A DNA stretch of 35,046 nt. It comes from an uncultured Thermogutta sp. (GTDB lineage Bacteria > Planctomycetota > Planctomycetia > Pirellulales > Thermoguttaceae). The notes below the pieces were generated by a model. The model did not search any database. It was not told the DNA's origin and worked only from the letters and a program-made list of their open reading frames with translations. Below are positions 7,229-16,097 of this stretch, piece by piece. The stretch spans positions 1-35,046 of the forward strand of contig CAKZMM010000094.1 of assembly GCA_937128505.1 (NCBI GenBank), written 5' to 3'. The translations under genes were made by a program, and so were the position numbers. Every line of letters begins with the position of its first letter. Position 1 is the first letter of the stretch.

Positions 7229-9754
7229 TCATTCGCCCTCGAATCGCGGCTCCAGCAGCGTTTCATCATACCGCACGGTACGGCATCCAAATACACCACC
7301 GGCGATGCGGCCCGGTCGCGCTTGAAAACGCAGCGTAACCTCGCTTTTTCCCTGGGTCAATTCTGGCGGAATCGGATAGATTACCTCGAAGAATTCATTC
7401 GGCCTATTGTTTCGAAGCTGCTGGGAGGCAATCGTTTGTCCGTCGACTTGAAGCTGGAAGTCCCTTCCGCCGGCATCACTCCCCCAATAGGTACACCAAA
7501 TAGCCATAGGCTGATCGGGAAGGACCTTCATTCGATAGGCGAACCACCCACCGTCAACGGCATGCCGCCAAGCTCGTCCAGAAAATATTCCAGAGGCAGT
7601 ACGCTCTCCATCAACCCCATGTGCCTGCTCGCTCTCCCGATTCCCGATCTGGACTTCATCGACGACATTGCGCAGGAGGGCTTCCCGCCAAAGGCGCCGC
7701 GCTTCCTCGCGACGTTGCAACTCCTTCCATTGTTCCGGACTCATCATTCGCCAGTAAACGTTGTAGCGACCTTCATACTTTCGATAAAGGGGAATCAACT
7801 CCAAATCCCGTGGCTGTGCAAGCCCGGAAGTGACAAACACCATTTTTGCCGGCTCAGCCCGGACATAAGGAATCGGATCATCTCCCTCGCACACTAATAC
7901 AGGAATTTCCCCGTTATCCACCCCTGCACAGAGAAGAACTGGCCCATAAAAAAACGCGATCATTCGGGGGTCATCGGGCATGCACTCCACGCGTAAGCTC
8001 ATCGGCAGCCGAAGCTCCAACCGATCGCCGTCACACCAGTTCCGCTCGATGGTCAAGTAACTACCGGGACGGCTGTCAACATCTACTGGTTGGCCATTCA
8101 AAGTAATTGTGATCGGTTCCACGGCCCACCATGGATGCCGCAAGTGCAGGGCGAATACCACGGGATTCTTGCAGCGGAGGTGAATTTGCACTCGGTCCTC
8201 CTCGGGATATTCGGTCCGCTGCTCCAAGACGACACCTTTTTCCCGCCAATACGCGCACGAGGCAGCGTACAGATTCACATACAAATCATTGGCACCTCGA
8301 AAATAAATGTATTCGCCGTATCGGGCATGATTCTCCATCCCTGTACCTACGCAGCACCAGAAGGAATCGAACGGGGTGCTGAAATGTTTTACCGCACCGT
8401 AATCCAAAAATCCTTTGTAGACGAACATTCCCGACTCCGGATGTTGATGAGCCAAAATGTGGTTGATCAAAGCACGCTCACAATAATCCCCATAACGAGC
8501 ATCGGGATTCCAGCTAAACAAAGTTCGCGTCAGCTTAAGCATGTTGTAGGTGTTGCATGTTTCCGTCGTGTCTTGAAGCCGCGTAGAAAGCTTGCCGGGT
8601 GGCCCGAAGTACTCACCCGCACTATTCCCCCCGTTGACATAGGTATGATGAGCAACCACGGTATCCCAGAAAAACCCGGCAATCGTTTGATACTTAGGTT
8701 CGCCGGTAAGCTCAAACAGTCGAGCGACCCCAATGACCTTCGGAATTTGAGTATTGGCGTGGTGCCCTGCCAGGCGATCCTCACGCGTTGCCAAAAAATC
8801 GAGCACGGCACGATGATAAAACCGTTGCGACAAAGCCAAATATTCTCTTTTACCGGTCAAGGCATAAAGATTGGCCAAAGCCTCGTTCATCCCCCCATGT
8901 TCGCAGATGAGCATCTTTTGCCATTCATCCTCCGATAGATTACCTGTGACTTTGCCCACCCAATTCGCGAAATCTTCCGCGACCTCGAGCGCCGTCGAAT
9001 TGCCGCAATAGACAAACGCATCGATCAAACCGGCGAGCAGTTTATGCAGCGTGTACCAAGGAACCCAAACACCATTGAGGTTGAAACCATCTGCGCGAAT
9101 CTTTCCCTCGGCCAATTCTTGAAATACCCGATCGCCTTCAGGAATCCCACCCACATAACCGGTTCCCATAGCTTTCTGGCACTCCGCCAATTCGGTCACA
9201 ATGGCATCAACCCGGTCGCGAAAGCGTTCATCGCGTCGCGCCCGATACATTCGCGAAGCAGCCGACAAGTAGTGTCCCAAGCTATGCCCGGCGATTCCCA
9301 TGCTTTCCCAGCCGCCGTAAATAGGGCCTTTGGGCTCGAGCCCAGCAAATTTTCGAAAATTGTGGAGCAGTCGATCCGGCTCTAATCGCAACAAATAGGC
9401 GGCATCGAGTTCCTGTGCGCGATAAAAGGGACCTCCGAGAAGCTCTACCTCGTTGACATCAAAGGGCACGACAGGCGGTTGGAAAGCCTGGGGCACAACA
9501 GGCTTTGGCAGCGGCAAAGAGGAACAATCTTCCGCCAACTCGTCGGAGCATGCATGACAGCCGGCCATAGCCTCATTGCCTCGATAGCCAGTGAAAGTTT
9601 GAATCCCCAGTAAGGCAAGAATGTTGAGGATACCTAGACACCAAATTGCAAAAGCCGAAGATGCTGTTACGGTCTTCCGAAGGCCTATGATGGCCGTTGG
9701 CGTCCCCCCAAAGCAGGCGAATTTGTCGGCGAAGCCAATTACCGGTTTTGTCAT
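7229..9754 (-). CDS. GH127-type beta-L-arabinofuranosidase (DUF1680)
   Basis: This family hydrolyses beta-L-arabinofuranosyl linkages of plant-type glycans using a zinc-bound cysteine nucleophile. The alpha/alpha-barrel region contains WESMGIAGHSLGHYLSA (about 149-165), Glu381 in GEYFGPPG (likely acid/base), TTETCNTYNM with Glu398 and Cys400, and SFWCCVGTGMENH with Cys467 and Cys468. These match the Glu/Cys/Cys/Cys zinc set of the characterised family member HypBA1. A beta-sandwich region follows, and the last 150 or so residues look like an accessory beta domain. A hydrophobic stretch at about 32-52 indicates export or membrane anchoring, followed by a short Cys-containing segment (GCHACSDELAEDC). 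The start ATG at 9754 has GGAGGG 8 bases upstream. At 841 residues it is longer than bare catalytic forms. The exact substrate is unknown. Confidence 0.92.
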   Translation of the reverse strand: MTKPVIGFADKFACFGGTPTAIIGLRKTVTASSAFAIWCLGILNILALLGIQTFTGYRGNEAMAGCHACSDELAEDCSSLPLPKPVVPQAFQPPVVPFDVNEVELLGGPFYRAQELDAAYLLRLEPDRLLHNFRKFAGLEPKGPIYGGWESMGIAGHSLGHYLSAASRMYRARRDERFRDRVDAIVTELAECQKAMGTGYVGGIPEGDRVFQELAEGKIRADGFNLNGVWVPWYTLHKLLAGLIDAFVYCGNSTALEVAEDFANWVGKVTGNLSEDEWQKMLICEHGGMNEALANLYALTGKREYLALSQRFYHRAVLDFLATREDRLAGHHANTQIPKVIGVARLFELTGEPKYQTIAGFFWDTVVAHHTYVNGGNSAGEYFGPPGKLSTRLQDTTETCNTYNMLKLTRTLFSWNPDARYGDYCERALINHILAHQHPESGMFVYKGFLDYGAVKHFSTPFDSFWCCVGTGMENHARYGEYIYFRGANDLYVNLYAASCAYWREKGVVLEQRTEYPEEDRVQIHLRCKNPVVFALHLRHPWWAVEPITITLNGQPVDVDSRPGSYLTIERNWCDGDRLELRLPMSLRVECMPDDPRMIAFFYGPVLLCAGVDNGEIPVLVCEGDDPIPYVRAEPAKMVFVTSGLAQPRDLELIPLYRKYEGRYNVYWRMMSPEQWKELQRREEARRLWREALLRNVVDEVQIGNRESEQAHGVDGERTASGIFSGRAWRHAVDGGWFAYRMKVLPDQPMAIWCTYWGSDAGGRDFQLQVDGQTIASQQLRNNRPNEFFEVIYPIPPELTQGKSEVTLRFQARPGRIAGGVFGCRTVRYDETLLEPRFEGE

Positions 9755-9800
9755 CCTATGAGCCCTCCATCCACCAAACTAAGCCGAGGCCAACTAAACC

Positions 9801-9842
9801 AATCGACGCAAGTTTAAATTGACGCAAAGTCAATCGACGCAA
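9801..9842. repeat. Three copies of AATYGACGCAA
   Basis: Copies lie at 9801-9811, 9817-9827 and 9832-9842, with near-regular 15-16 base spacing. They sit 47-88 bases upstream of the GH127 start codon, a position where operators are found, although simple duplication is equally possible. Confidence 0.8.
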
Positions 9843-9870
9843 GAGTAATGACACTAGCGAATTGACGATA

Positions 9871-9910
9871 TCAATTAGCCGAAAGAATTATCAATTAGCC
9901 GAAGGAATCA
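9871..9910. repeat. 20-base tandem repeat, two copies
   Basis: Units at 9871-9890 and 9891-9910 match at 18 of 20 positions, beginning TCAATTAGCCGAA. They lie 117-156 bases upstream of the GH127 start. Confidence 0.9.
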
Positions 9911-9976
9911 TGGAAAATCCCGGCGAATAAGTGTTCGTATTTTGTGTCAATCGCGCGTGAGCGAAAAGGGGCTTAC

Positions 9977-9982
9977 TATAAT
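9977..9982 (+). promoter_or_regulatory. Possible -10 hexamer TATAAT
   Basis: There is a perfect TATAAT in the intergenic region before the aminotransferase gene. The base window 17 upstream (CGCGTG) does not resemble TTGACA, so this is only a weak candidate and would imply a 5' leader of about 310 bases. Confidence 0.2.
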
Positions 9983-10296
9983 TGGGTGGTTATCAAAGTT
10001 CTCAAACTTTCGGCTTGCGGCGCCGCCGGCCAAACCACTGGAGACTTGTCCAAACCTTAAACCCCCGTAAAGGCTTGCCGCGAGCCTCCTGCTGCCTTCA
10101 GCAAAACGACTACTGCCCTAAGAGGAATGAGTGCCTTAAAATTCTACCCATTGGGCATGGCAACAAAATTTAGACCGGACGAGCACACATTTCAAGGCAC
10201 ACCGATTGGCTAAATAATCCGACTGTCCAGCGATCCGCATGTTGTTCAAGTTTCGTCTCTTTTGAATTTCATTGGGGAGAATGTACCGAGCGTAAC

Positions 10297-11211
10297 ATGA
10301 CTGAACCTTGGGCATATCTGAACGGAGAGTGGCTCCCGGCTTCACGTACAGCATTATCGCTCACCGATGCGGGTTTCATCCTCGGCGCGGCTGTGGCGGA
10401 GCAAATCCGTACCTTTCGCGGTAAGTTGTTTCGGCTGGAGGATCACCTCGATCGCTTATGGAGATCATTAGCGATCGTCGGCATTGACCCAGGCCTATCC
10501 CGGCAGGAAATGGCGGGCATCGCCGAGGAGCTCGTTCGGCGCAACTATGCGCTGGAGGATCCGGCCAACGACCTCGGAGTTTCCGTCTTCGTTACTCCAG
10601 GCCTCTACCCGGGATATAGCCCACCGACGCCGACCACCCCCACGGTGGGTTTACACACCTACCGACTGCCTTTCCGCTTATGGGCAGCCAAATACGCCAA
10701 GGGGCAACCCTTGGTGACTCCCGCCATCGAACAGGTTTCGCCGCGATGCTGGCCACCCCAGCTAAAATGCCGGAGCCGGATGCACTACTATTTGGCCGAC
10801 CGAGAAGCGGCTGCCTTAGACCCCGAAGCGAGGGCATTGCTCCTGACCAGTGAAGGTTGGGTCGCCGAGGCCTCCACGGCGAATATCATCGTGGTTTTCG
10901 GCACAAAACGGTTGGTGTTTCCCCCGCGGACGCGAACCTTGCCCGGCATTAGCCTCGCCGTCACGGTGGAATTAGCTCGGCGAGTTGGGCTCGCGACGAT
11001 CGAGGCCGACCTGAACCTGGGGGATCTCTATGGTGCCTCTGAAATCCTGTTAACGAGCACGCCCTACTGCTTGCTGTGGGTCTGCCGGCTTAATAGCCGC
11101 GTGGTAGGCGATGGCAAGCCGGGCCCCATCTTCCAAAAGCTCTTAACAGAATGGAATAGGCTTGTGGGACTGGATATCGTCGAACAAGCTCGCCAGTTCG
11201 CGGACCAGTAA
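10297..11211 (+). CDS. PLP-dependent class IV aminotransferase
   Basis: This is a fold-type IV PLP enzyme of the family containing branched-chain aminotransferase (IlvE), D-amino acid aminotransferase and aminodeoxychorismate lyase (PabC). The N-terminal half has YLNGEWLPAS and SLTDAGFILGAAVAEQIRTF. The Schiff-base lysine is Lys157 in LKCRSRMHYYLADREA, which aligns without gaps to the family pattern around the catalytic Lys. Glu191 (EGWVAEASTANI) is the conserved PLP-ring glutamate, and LPGISLAVTVELA is the phosphate-binding region. The length of 304 residues is normal. The motifs do not decide among the three activities, so no gene symbol is given. The start ATG at 10297 has only a distant GGGGAG at about 10273, so translation initiation looks weak or leader-dependent. 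No pathway neighbours are seen. Confidence 0.88.
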   Translation: MTEPWAYLNGEWLPASRTALSLTDAGFILGAAVAEQIRTFRGKLFRLEDHLDRLWRSLAIVGIDPGLSRQEMAGIAEELVRRNYALEDPANDLGVSVFVTPGLYPGYSPPTPTTPTVGLHTYRLPFRLWAAKYAKGQPLVTPAIEQVSPRCWPPQLKCRSRMHYYLADREAAALDPEARALLLTSEGWVAEASTANIIVVFGTKRLVFPPRTRTLPGISLAVTVELARRVGLATIEADLNLGDLYGASEILLTSTPYCLLWVCRLNSRVVGDGKPGPIFQKLLTEWNRLVGLDIVEQARQFADQ

Positions 11212-11840
11212 CGACGCTCCCCGCATGTCCGCAATTCCGACCGTCACCGTACTTCGATGCTGCCTTTGATAGGGTCCTATCCTTGATCGGCGTTTATGGC
11301 GCGCGTAATCTCACCCACCCAGGCGAGTGAACGAGACGAAAAGTGGGCCATTTGATCTAGGAAGCTCCCATGTCACAAAAGGATGGAAGCATTGGGTGCT
11401 TGCAGTGATTCCCGGATGCTTCCTCGTGAACTACGCCTGGATTGCCTTCCCCTCAGCAGCTCTCGAAGAGGAGCTCTCGCAAGGCAGAACGGCCGCCCCT
11501 GAGGGATGGACAATTCCTCTGATTCAACGTCAAACCCATTCCCTTGAGAGAGAGCGAATTCACAGGAAAGGAGTGGCTACGCCGGCGTAATTGGAAATCC
11601 CCGCGCGTGGTTTCGAAGCCGCAAATTCTGCTCCCTGTCCACGTCCGCATGGGCTAGAAATCCTTGTGCCACCGCTTTTTTACCATATTGATCTGTGTCT
11701 GAGCCCGCGTGCGCCAAAAACGTAGAGGGCTCGGCAGGGCGGCAGCCTGCCTCTCCAGTATCCCTGCTTAGAGGTTCTGCTCACAACTGTGATTCTATGC
11801 TAATTTGCCGTTTTTCACGTTAGTCGATTCTTGCTGGTGC
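11212..11840. other. Convergent intergenic gap with a GC-rich stem
   Basis: Apart from the doubtful small ORF at 11327-11590, the gap between the convergent aminotransferase and HAD genes contains a 6-base stem GGCAGG/CCTGCC (11733-11738 and 11746-11751), flanked by further partly complementary GAGG/CTC bases. There is no T-run. It could act in transcript ending for either strand, but this is weak evidence. Confidence 0.4.
11327..11590 (+). CDS. Possible small membrane or secreted protein, doubtful
   Basis: This is an 87-residue frame starting with GTG at 11327. Residues 21-45 form a hydrophobic segment (WVLAVIPGCFLVNYAWIAF) after a short basic stretch, as in a signal peptide or single membrane helix. 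A charged, Arg/Glu-rich tail follows. I recognise no family and see no good ribosome-binding site. It is the only plausible coding sequence in the 629-base gap between two convergent genes. It may simply be a chance frame. Confidence 0.25.
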   Translation: MNETKSGPFDLGSSHVTKGWKHWVLAVIPGCFLVNYAWIAFPSAALEEELSQGRTAAPEGWTIPLIQRQTHSLERERIHRKGVATPA

Positions 11841-12764
11841 TCATCCCTTCTCTTTTTCGAAATCCGTGGGGCATTCGTTCCAGAGATAGGCACACAACGG
11901 ACGCCAATCACGATAGTCCGGGATAACGATGTCCGCGCCGGCGCCAATTAATCGTTCGCGTTTCCAGGGGTCAGGCCGCCCGCTGCGTCCCGCTTCATCG
12001 CTCGCCACCGCTACCGCTATCCCCCCCACTGCCTTGATGTTCCGAATTTCAACGTAGCCATCCCCGAATCCTAATAGAGCTTCGCCCGGCACGTGGTGCG
12101 TTTCGAGAATTCGCTCGATTACCTTAGCTTTTGAAAAGGTCTTATATTCATCCACTGCTCCAAACATTTTCTCCCCGAAAAAACGGTCCAACCCCAAAAG
12201 CCTCGCCTCTTCTAGGACGTAAACCTCGTCCGTGCCACTGGCCAAATACAGTTGCACCCCCCGCCGGTGAAGATGCTCCAATAGATCCAAGGCGTAAGGC
12301 ACTAAATAGTCGGTACGCTTAGCCTTGCCGGAGCGTAACGCTTCCCGTCGGCCCGCAATTCTTTCCATTAACCGATCGTGATACCGCCGTTTGTAGGCCA
12401 GAGGATCGTCAGGAATTCCCCCCCGTTTGCCAACCTCCTCCGCGAGCCGAATCATCTGATAGATCGTCTGTTTTCCCGTAAGTTCCATCACGAATGCCAG
12501 TACAATTCGGCGAAGCTCCTCAGCCGACTCGCTTGTACCCGTGGCCTGTAGCACCTCGACCATCATCGGCACCATTACTTCGGGCCAACCCTCACGAATC
12601 AGGCTTAGCGTGCCGTCAAAATCGAATAGGACATGCTTAAACTGTCCGCGGCTCTCAACCGGGCGAATAATTTCGACGGAAGTCCCCGGCAAAAAGAAGC
12701 CTCTAAGCCGCGCCTCCGCGACGGGGGAATAATCGGCCTCCTCGTATTCGTGTTTGGTGGTCAT
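11841..12764 (-). CDS. HAD-superfamily hydrolase (phosphatase-like)
   Basis: This is a haloacid dehalogenase-type hydrolase, probably a small-molecule phosphatase. Motif I is LFDFDGTLS with nucleophile Asp48 and Asp50. Motif II is YLASGTDE (Ser176). The motif III lysine lies in FSKAKVIE (about 212-214). Motif IV is GFGDGYVEI with Asp235, although the second acidic residue is spaced differently from the usual GDxxxD. A helical C1-type cap fills residues 60-155. The 45 or so residues before motif I are an extension. The start ATG at 12764 has no obvious Shine-Dalgarno sequence. The substrate cannot be read from sequence. The cyclase gene lies upstream on the same strand, 188 bases away, and a common transcript is possible. 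Confidence 0.88.
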   Translation of the reverse strand: MTTKHEYEEADYSPVAEARLRGFFLPGTSVEIIRPVESRGQFKHVLFDFDGTLSLIREGWPEVMVPMMVEVLQATGTSESAEELRRIVLAFVMELTGKQTIYQMIRLAEEVGKRGGIPDDPLAYKRRYHDRLMERIAGRREALRSGKAKRTDYLVPYALDLLEHLHRRGVQLYLASGTDEVYVLEEARLLGLDRFFGEKMFGAVDEYKTFSKAKVIERILETHHVPGEALLGFGDGYVEIRNIKAVGGIAVAVASDEAGRSGRPDPWKRERLIGAGADIVIPDYRDWRPLCAYLWNECPTDFEKEKG

Positions 12765-12952
12765 CAGGGGCTAAATGAGCGTTTTAAAGAGATGTCAGTC
12801 CGGTCTCTTCCGAAGGCATTACGGCAGGAAAAATGTGAGCAAATCGGAAAAAACTTCACTGGCCGTAACAACGCAGTTGATGGCAACAATCTCACGGACT
12901 CCAAAGCGATAGTTTCTCTTAAAGCCCAAGTGAGAGTATTTACTCTCTCCTT

Positions 12953-13606
12953 TCAATCCGGCAGGATGGCCACGGCACGCACCGGTGATCCATCACCCCC
13001 AACAAGCCGCAGGGGAAATGCCGCCAACGTGAATTCCTCCGGCAAAAGCTCGAGGTGAGCCAAGCCTTCCAGCAACACAATTTCCACTCCCTTTTTCAGG
13101 AGCGCATAATGACACGCTCGGCCTGCGATCTTGCTTGGTGTGGGCAAATCCATTCCCAGTAGCACAATGCCGGTGGCGGCAATCCATTCCGCTGCTTCTA
13201 ACGTGAGCGATGGAAGATCGGTGAAATACTCCGGGGTGTTAAAGGTTCGATCCCACCCAGTGCGGAGTATTACCCGCCCCCCCGCTTGGAAGCTCGCAGC
13301 ATGCGGCTGGAGCATTTCCGGGGTAATCGGGGTTTTTGGAACCAAGGCACTTCCCGGGGCTAGGTCAACCAATCGAGCCGGTCCGAAGAATCGCCCCAGC
13401 GGAATCTGATCTACCGTTACCCCATCGGCATAAAAATGTGCCGGGGCATCCAAATGGGTCGCCTGATGCGAGCCTAATTTCAACTGGCTCACCCGCACGC
13501 CATGTTCGGCCATGGTCCTGAAGGCCGTTATTTTTAAAGGAGGATCACCGGGGTAACTAAGCTGACCGTCTGCGATCGGGTGGGATAGATCGACTAGCCT
13601 TGGCAT
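12953..13606 (-). CDS. Cyclase-family metal-dependent hydrolase
   Basis: This protein belongs to the family of kynurenine formamidase (KynB) and related 'cyclase' hydrolases, which open amides or lactones using divalent metal. The metal motif is SHQATHLDAPAHF, with His47, His51, Asp53 and His57; the usual HxGTHxDxPxH has Ala in place of Gly here. The N-terminal VDLSHPIADGQLSYPGDP is also typical. The length of 217 residues is normal. The start ATG at 13606 follows GGAGAG by 4 bases. There is no tryptophan-degradation gene nearby, so formamidase activity is not supported by context and the substrate is open. Confidence 0.9.
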   Translation of the reverse strand: MPRLVDLSHPIADGQLSYPGDPPLKITAFRTMAEHGVRVSQLKLGSHQATHLDAPAHFYADGVTVDQIPLGRFFGPARLVDLAPGSALVPKTPITPEMLQPHAASFQAGGRVILRTGWDRTFNTPEYFTDLPSLTLEAAEWIAATGIVLLGMDLPTPSKIAGRACHYALLKKGVEIVLLEGLAHLELLPEEFTLAAFPLRLVGGDGSPVRAVAILPD

Positions 13607-13726
13607 GCAACTCTCCGCTGGTTAGGCAAAAACTACTCAAGAAACTGCTCCGCTTATCCCCAACGAGATCAGGCAAGATTTTTCGCGACGACACATGGCA
13701 CCAGATGCGCAACGATAGTTCATTAC

Positions 13727-13768
13727 CTGAAGTTAACCGCCTGAAATTTACCGCCTAAAAATCACCGA
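13727..13768. repeat. 14-base tandem repeat, three copies
   Basis: Three directly abutting 14-base units lie at 13727-13740, 13741-13754 and 13755-13768, all of the form CTRAAR-TYACCGM. They are 121-162 bases upstream of the cyclase start codon. Confidence 0.85.
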
Positions 13769-14048
13769 CTGTTGAGGTGGTATCGCAAGAGTATACTGCT
13801 GCCGGCAAATGGCGGTTAGAGCCGGCGGCTCCCAATCCATGCTAACTTGTCGGGGATTGTTATTAACGATCTTACTGACGATAGGTTCCGCAAACCTCAC
13901 ATAAGCGCTTACAAGATTAGTAGCGTTTATTCTCAGATGAAGCTTTTCTTAAAATGGAAGGGCTTTCCTTGTTCTGTGTGGTACCTCGCACGACGGAAAG
14001 GGTTGACGAAATTGGTTGGGGAGAGAGCGGAAACGGGCTGCCTTCATT

Positions 14049-14078
14049 TGTATACAGTAACGATGACTTTCGTATACA
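14049..14078. repeat. Inverted repeat TGTATAC-N16-GTATACA
   Basis: Perfect 7-base arms lie at 14049-14055 and 14072-14078 with a 16-base spacer. The shape resembles a binding site for a dimeric regulator, but no gene is positioned to use it. Confidence 0.6.
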
Positions 14079-15406
14079 TTTTTCAATAAATAATAAGGCA
14101 CCGCGGGGAAAATTCCGCACGAAAAAAGAATCTGATGTCCGCGGACGTTAAAGAGGTAGAAAGGGGGTGATTTTCAGACATCGGCAGTGCATGAGCCGCA
14201 AGGTGCTCTTCTCCGGGTGCTCCGACCCCGAAGAAGCCGTGCTTGTACTATCCCCGGTATCGATAAGCTTGGAAGATGAGAGCTGAAGCCTTCGCAAGTC
14301 GCGCATGGAAGAGAGGAAGAGAAAGTGTAACGACGCTCCGAGCTCAGATGGTCGCCCAAAAGTTGTCCGCAGATTTCTTTAAGCTGTGCTGACCCCCATT
14401 TTTGCAGACGGCCGGAGTGCGACTGCAGTGTAAAGTAATAACGTTGACGGGCTTGTCTGTCTCGAATGAAGTGCTTACCCGGCCGCCAGGCGGAGACTGT
14501 TGCGAGAAGTTTCGCGTGACAATTGCACGAATCACTGCATATATCGATATATATCGATGGCCGCACTACCCCGCAATCCCCCACCCGGTGAAATCGAGAA
14601 GCAATCAGTGGAGTCAAAAACAATCAAATAGAATTTCTGAAGTTTAAAATTTGCATGAGTCGCACCAACCCTGTTGCCCTAGCCCAAGGCAACCATGGTG
14701 GGTTGATGACTCGGTCCAAATAATTAGGAATTGTTATTTAAACTACCGCTAGAAGAAACGATTTTAATGCAGTTTGGTTTTTTCCGAGTAAGCCCTTAAA
14801 AGACGAGGTCCGATACATTGAGCTTTGTGAGCCCCTTATTCTGCAGATACTTCTACGGTTCAACCCGTCGAAACCGGCGACTCGCCGGGCGAAAGCTCGC
14901 TGGCTCAGTTCGCTCCAATGGTGGCAACTTTTCCATAAAGCGATCAAGCCGCCCCAAGTCATTTCTTTGAGTCGCCCACCAAACGCCGGCTCATCCCCTT
15001 CGAAACCGGGAACTGGCCCGGCGATCCTCGCTTCAAATTTCCTGTCTTTGGCTAATGGATCGTCTCCTATTGGCAAAGCGTCTTTCCCCCGAAAGGATTT
15101 CGGGCATTCCTTCTTGACTTTTCGTGGGTCAAGAAAAAAATTCCATTAGACTATTTAATATCGTCCCTACGTAAACGGGCGTCCAATATGATGCTTGTAA
15201 TTCTTGGGTGAATCGCTGTTAGGTCTGAAGCGTTTCAGAACCATCGGATCAAGGCCCCTTCAGACAAGATTTGCTGGAATTAGCGGCCGACAGGTCACGC
15301 ATATTTTTAAGCGGAGGTAGCCGAGCTCCACGATATTGTTATTGTTCCCTCGCAAACATTCGGTTGATTTTTGGATTAGTTTTACGTTTTTGCTTTTGCC
15401 TCCCTG

Positions 15407-15436
15407 TTCAAAGCTACTGATTCTTGCTAATATAAC
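15407..15436 (+). promoter_or_regulatory. Possible promoter TTCAAA-N18-TATAAC
   Basis: TTCAAA (15407-15412) matches 4 of 6 bases of the -35 consensus and TATAAC (15431-15436) 5 of 6 of the -10, with an 18-base spacer. A strong hairpin and T-run follow within 70 bases, so a short transcript is conceivable. Confidence 0.25.
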
Positions 15437-15459
15437 TGTATCGTCCCCCTCCCGGTTGT

Positions 15460-15502
15460 GGCCGTGTCCTGAATGGATGTTTGGGGCACGGCCCGCTTTT
15501 TT
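15460..15502 (+). terminator. Stem-loop followed by T6, likely intrinsic terminator
   Basis: GGCCGTGTCC (15460-15469) pairs with GGGCACGGCC (15484-15493) over 10 base pairs, including one G-T wobble. The loop is 14 bases and CGC plus six T follow (15497-15502). There is no supported gene upstream on this strand for more than 4 kb, so what it terminates is unclear; a small RNA is one possibility. Confidence 0.6.
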
Positions 15503-15947
15503 CTATCTGTTTTCGACTTGTTTATCTTCCACCTATCTTCGACCCTTTTTTCGACCTTGCCCGAAAACAGCTATCTGCCAACGATGCTAAACACGTCGAA
15601 GTCTTTCAGCTTTCGACCGTGTCAGCAGTTCGGAGACATCAACCGATATTTCTGAACGCTTGCCGTGCTTCTAGCCGTCGCAAGCCAATTTGCGGCTTTG
15701 CGCATCGGCCTGAGGAGGGCAAAACTCCTTCAGATTACTTTCGGATGAATAGCCAGTTTTCCGCGACGGAATCTTGCTGCCGTCTAATGCCAAGTCGCCG
15801 TGTGCCACAGACTTCACCCTCCGCACAAAAGTAATTCGAGCATTTACTGAAGGCAAGTTGGTCTTTCGTTGTACTATTCGGCTATCGTTCGCCCGGGCAG
15901 GGAGATGATTTCGTTCAAGGAGCATGTGGATCAAGGAGGGCGAACCC

Positions 15948-16097
15948 ATGTCGAAGAAATTCGCCCTGATGCTGAGGGCCAAAGAGCGTGAAACTCTGAG
16001 GGAACTGGCGAAAAAGGGCAAGGAGGCAGGCTGGAAGTTGCGACAAGCCCAGGCAGTTGATCGCGGAGAGGTGGCGGCCCATTCCGGCCCGACCTGA
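15948..16097 (+). pseudogene. IS630-type transposase N-terminal remnant
   Basis: This is a 49-codon frame starting MSKKFALMLRAKERETLREL and running through KKGKEAGWKLRQAQA before a TGA at 16095. The pattern of a basic start, an ERexLxxL helix, a GK turn and a KLxxA helix matches the N-terminus of IS630-family transposases common in planctomycetes. After the alanine near residue 36 the similarity is lost, and no DDE catalytic region follows in any frame within the next 500 bases. The ATG has an excellent ribosome site, AAGGAGGG (15933-15940), 7 bases upstream. It is best read as the left fragment of a decayed element rather than a functional gene, although it is still translatable. Assignment rests on a short segment. 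Confidence 0.5.

Larger units (their letters stand above)
9755..10296. other. Divergent intergenic region with clustered repeats
   Basis: This 542-base gap separates the divergently transcribed GH127 (-) and aminotransferase (+) genes and should hold both promoters. The GH127 side has two repeat clusters (9801-9842 and 9871-9910). A TATAAT hexamer lies at 9977-9982 on the plus strand, about 315 bases before the aminotransferase start, without a good -35 match. No gene is supported. Confidence 0.5.
13607..15947. other. Gene-poor 2.3-kb stretch, probably decayed DNA
   Basis: No frame here shows a recognisable family or a convincing start. The cyclase promoter should lie at the left end. Features seen are a triple 14-base repeat (13727-13768), a spaced inverted repeat (14049-14078), two ATATCGAT copies around a palindrome (14541-14558), and a stem with T-run (15460-15502). 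A minus-strand frame at 14738-15076 has protein-like composition (GGRLKEMTWGGLIALWKSC near its middle), but I cannot assign it. The stretch ends at an IS630-type remnant, which suggests old insertion and decay. Confidence 0.5.

Noticed and set aside
8090-8938. 282-codon plus-strand frame inside the GH127 gene
   Set aside because: It is antisense to the catalytic region with no ribosome site or family pattern.
14160-14420. Stem-rich segment considered as a group II intron or retron RNA
   Set aside because: There is no reverse transcriptase frame, no domain V-like hairpin, and no msr/msd-like inverted ends.
14840-14900. GGTTCAACCC segment considered as a tRNA T-arm
   Set aside because: No matching acceptor, D-arm or anticodon arm can be drawn around it.
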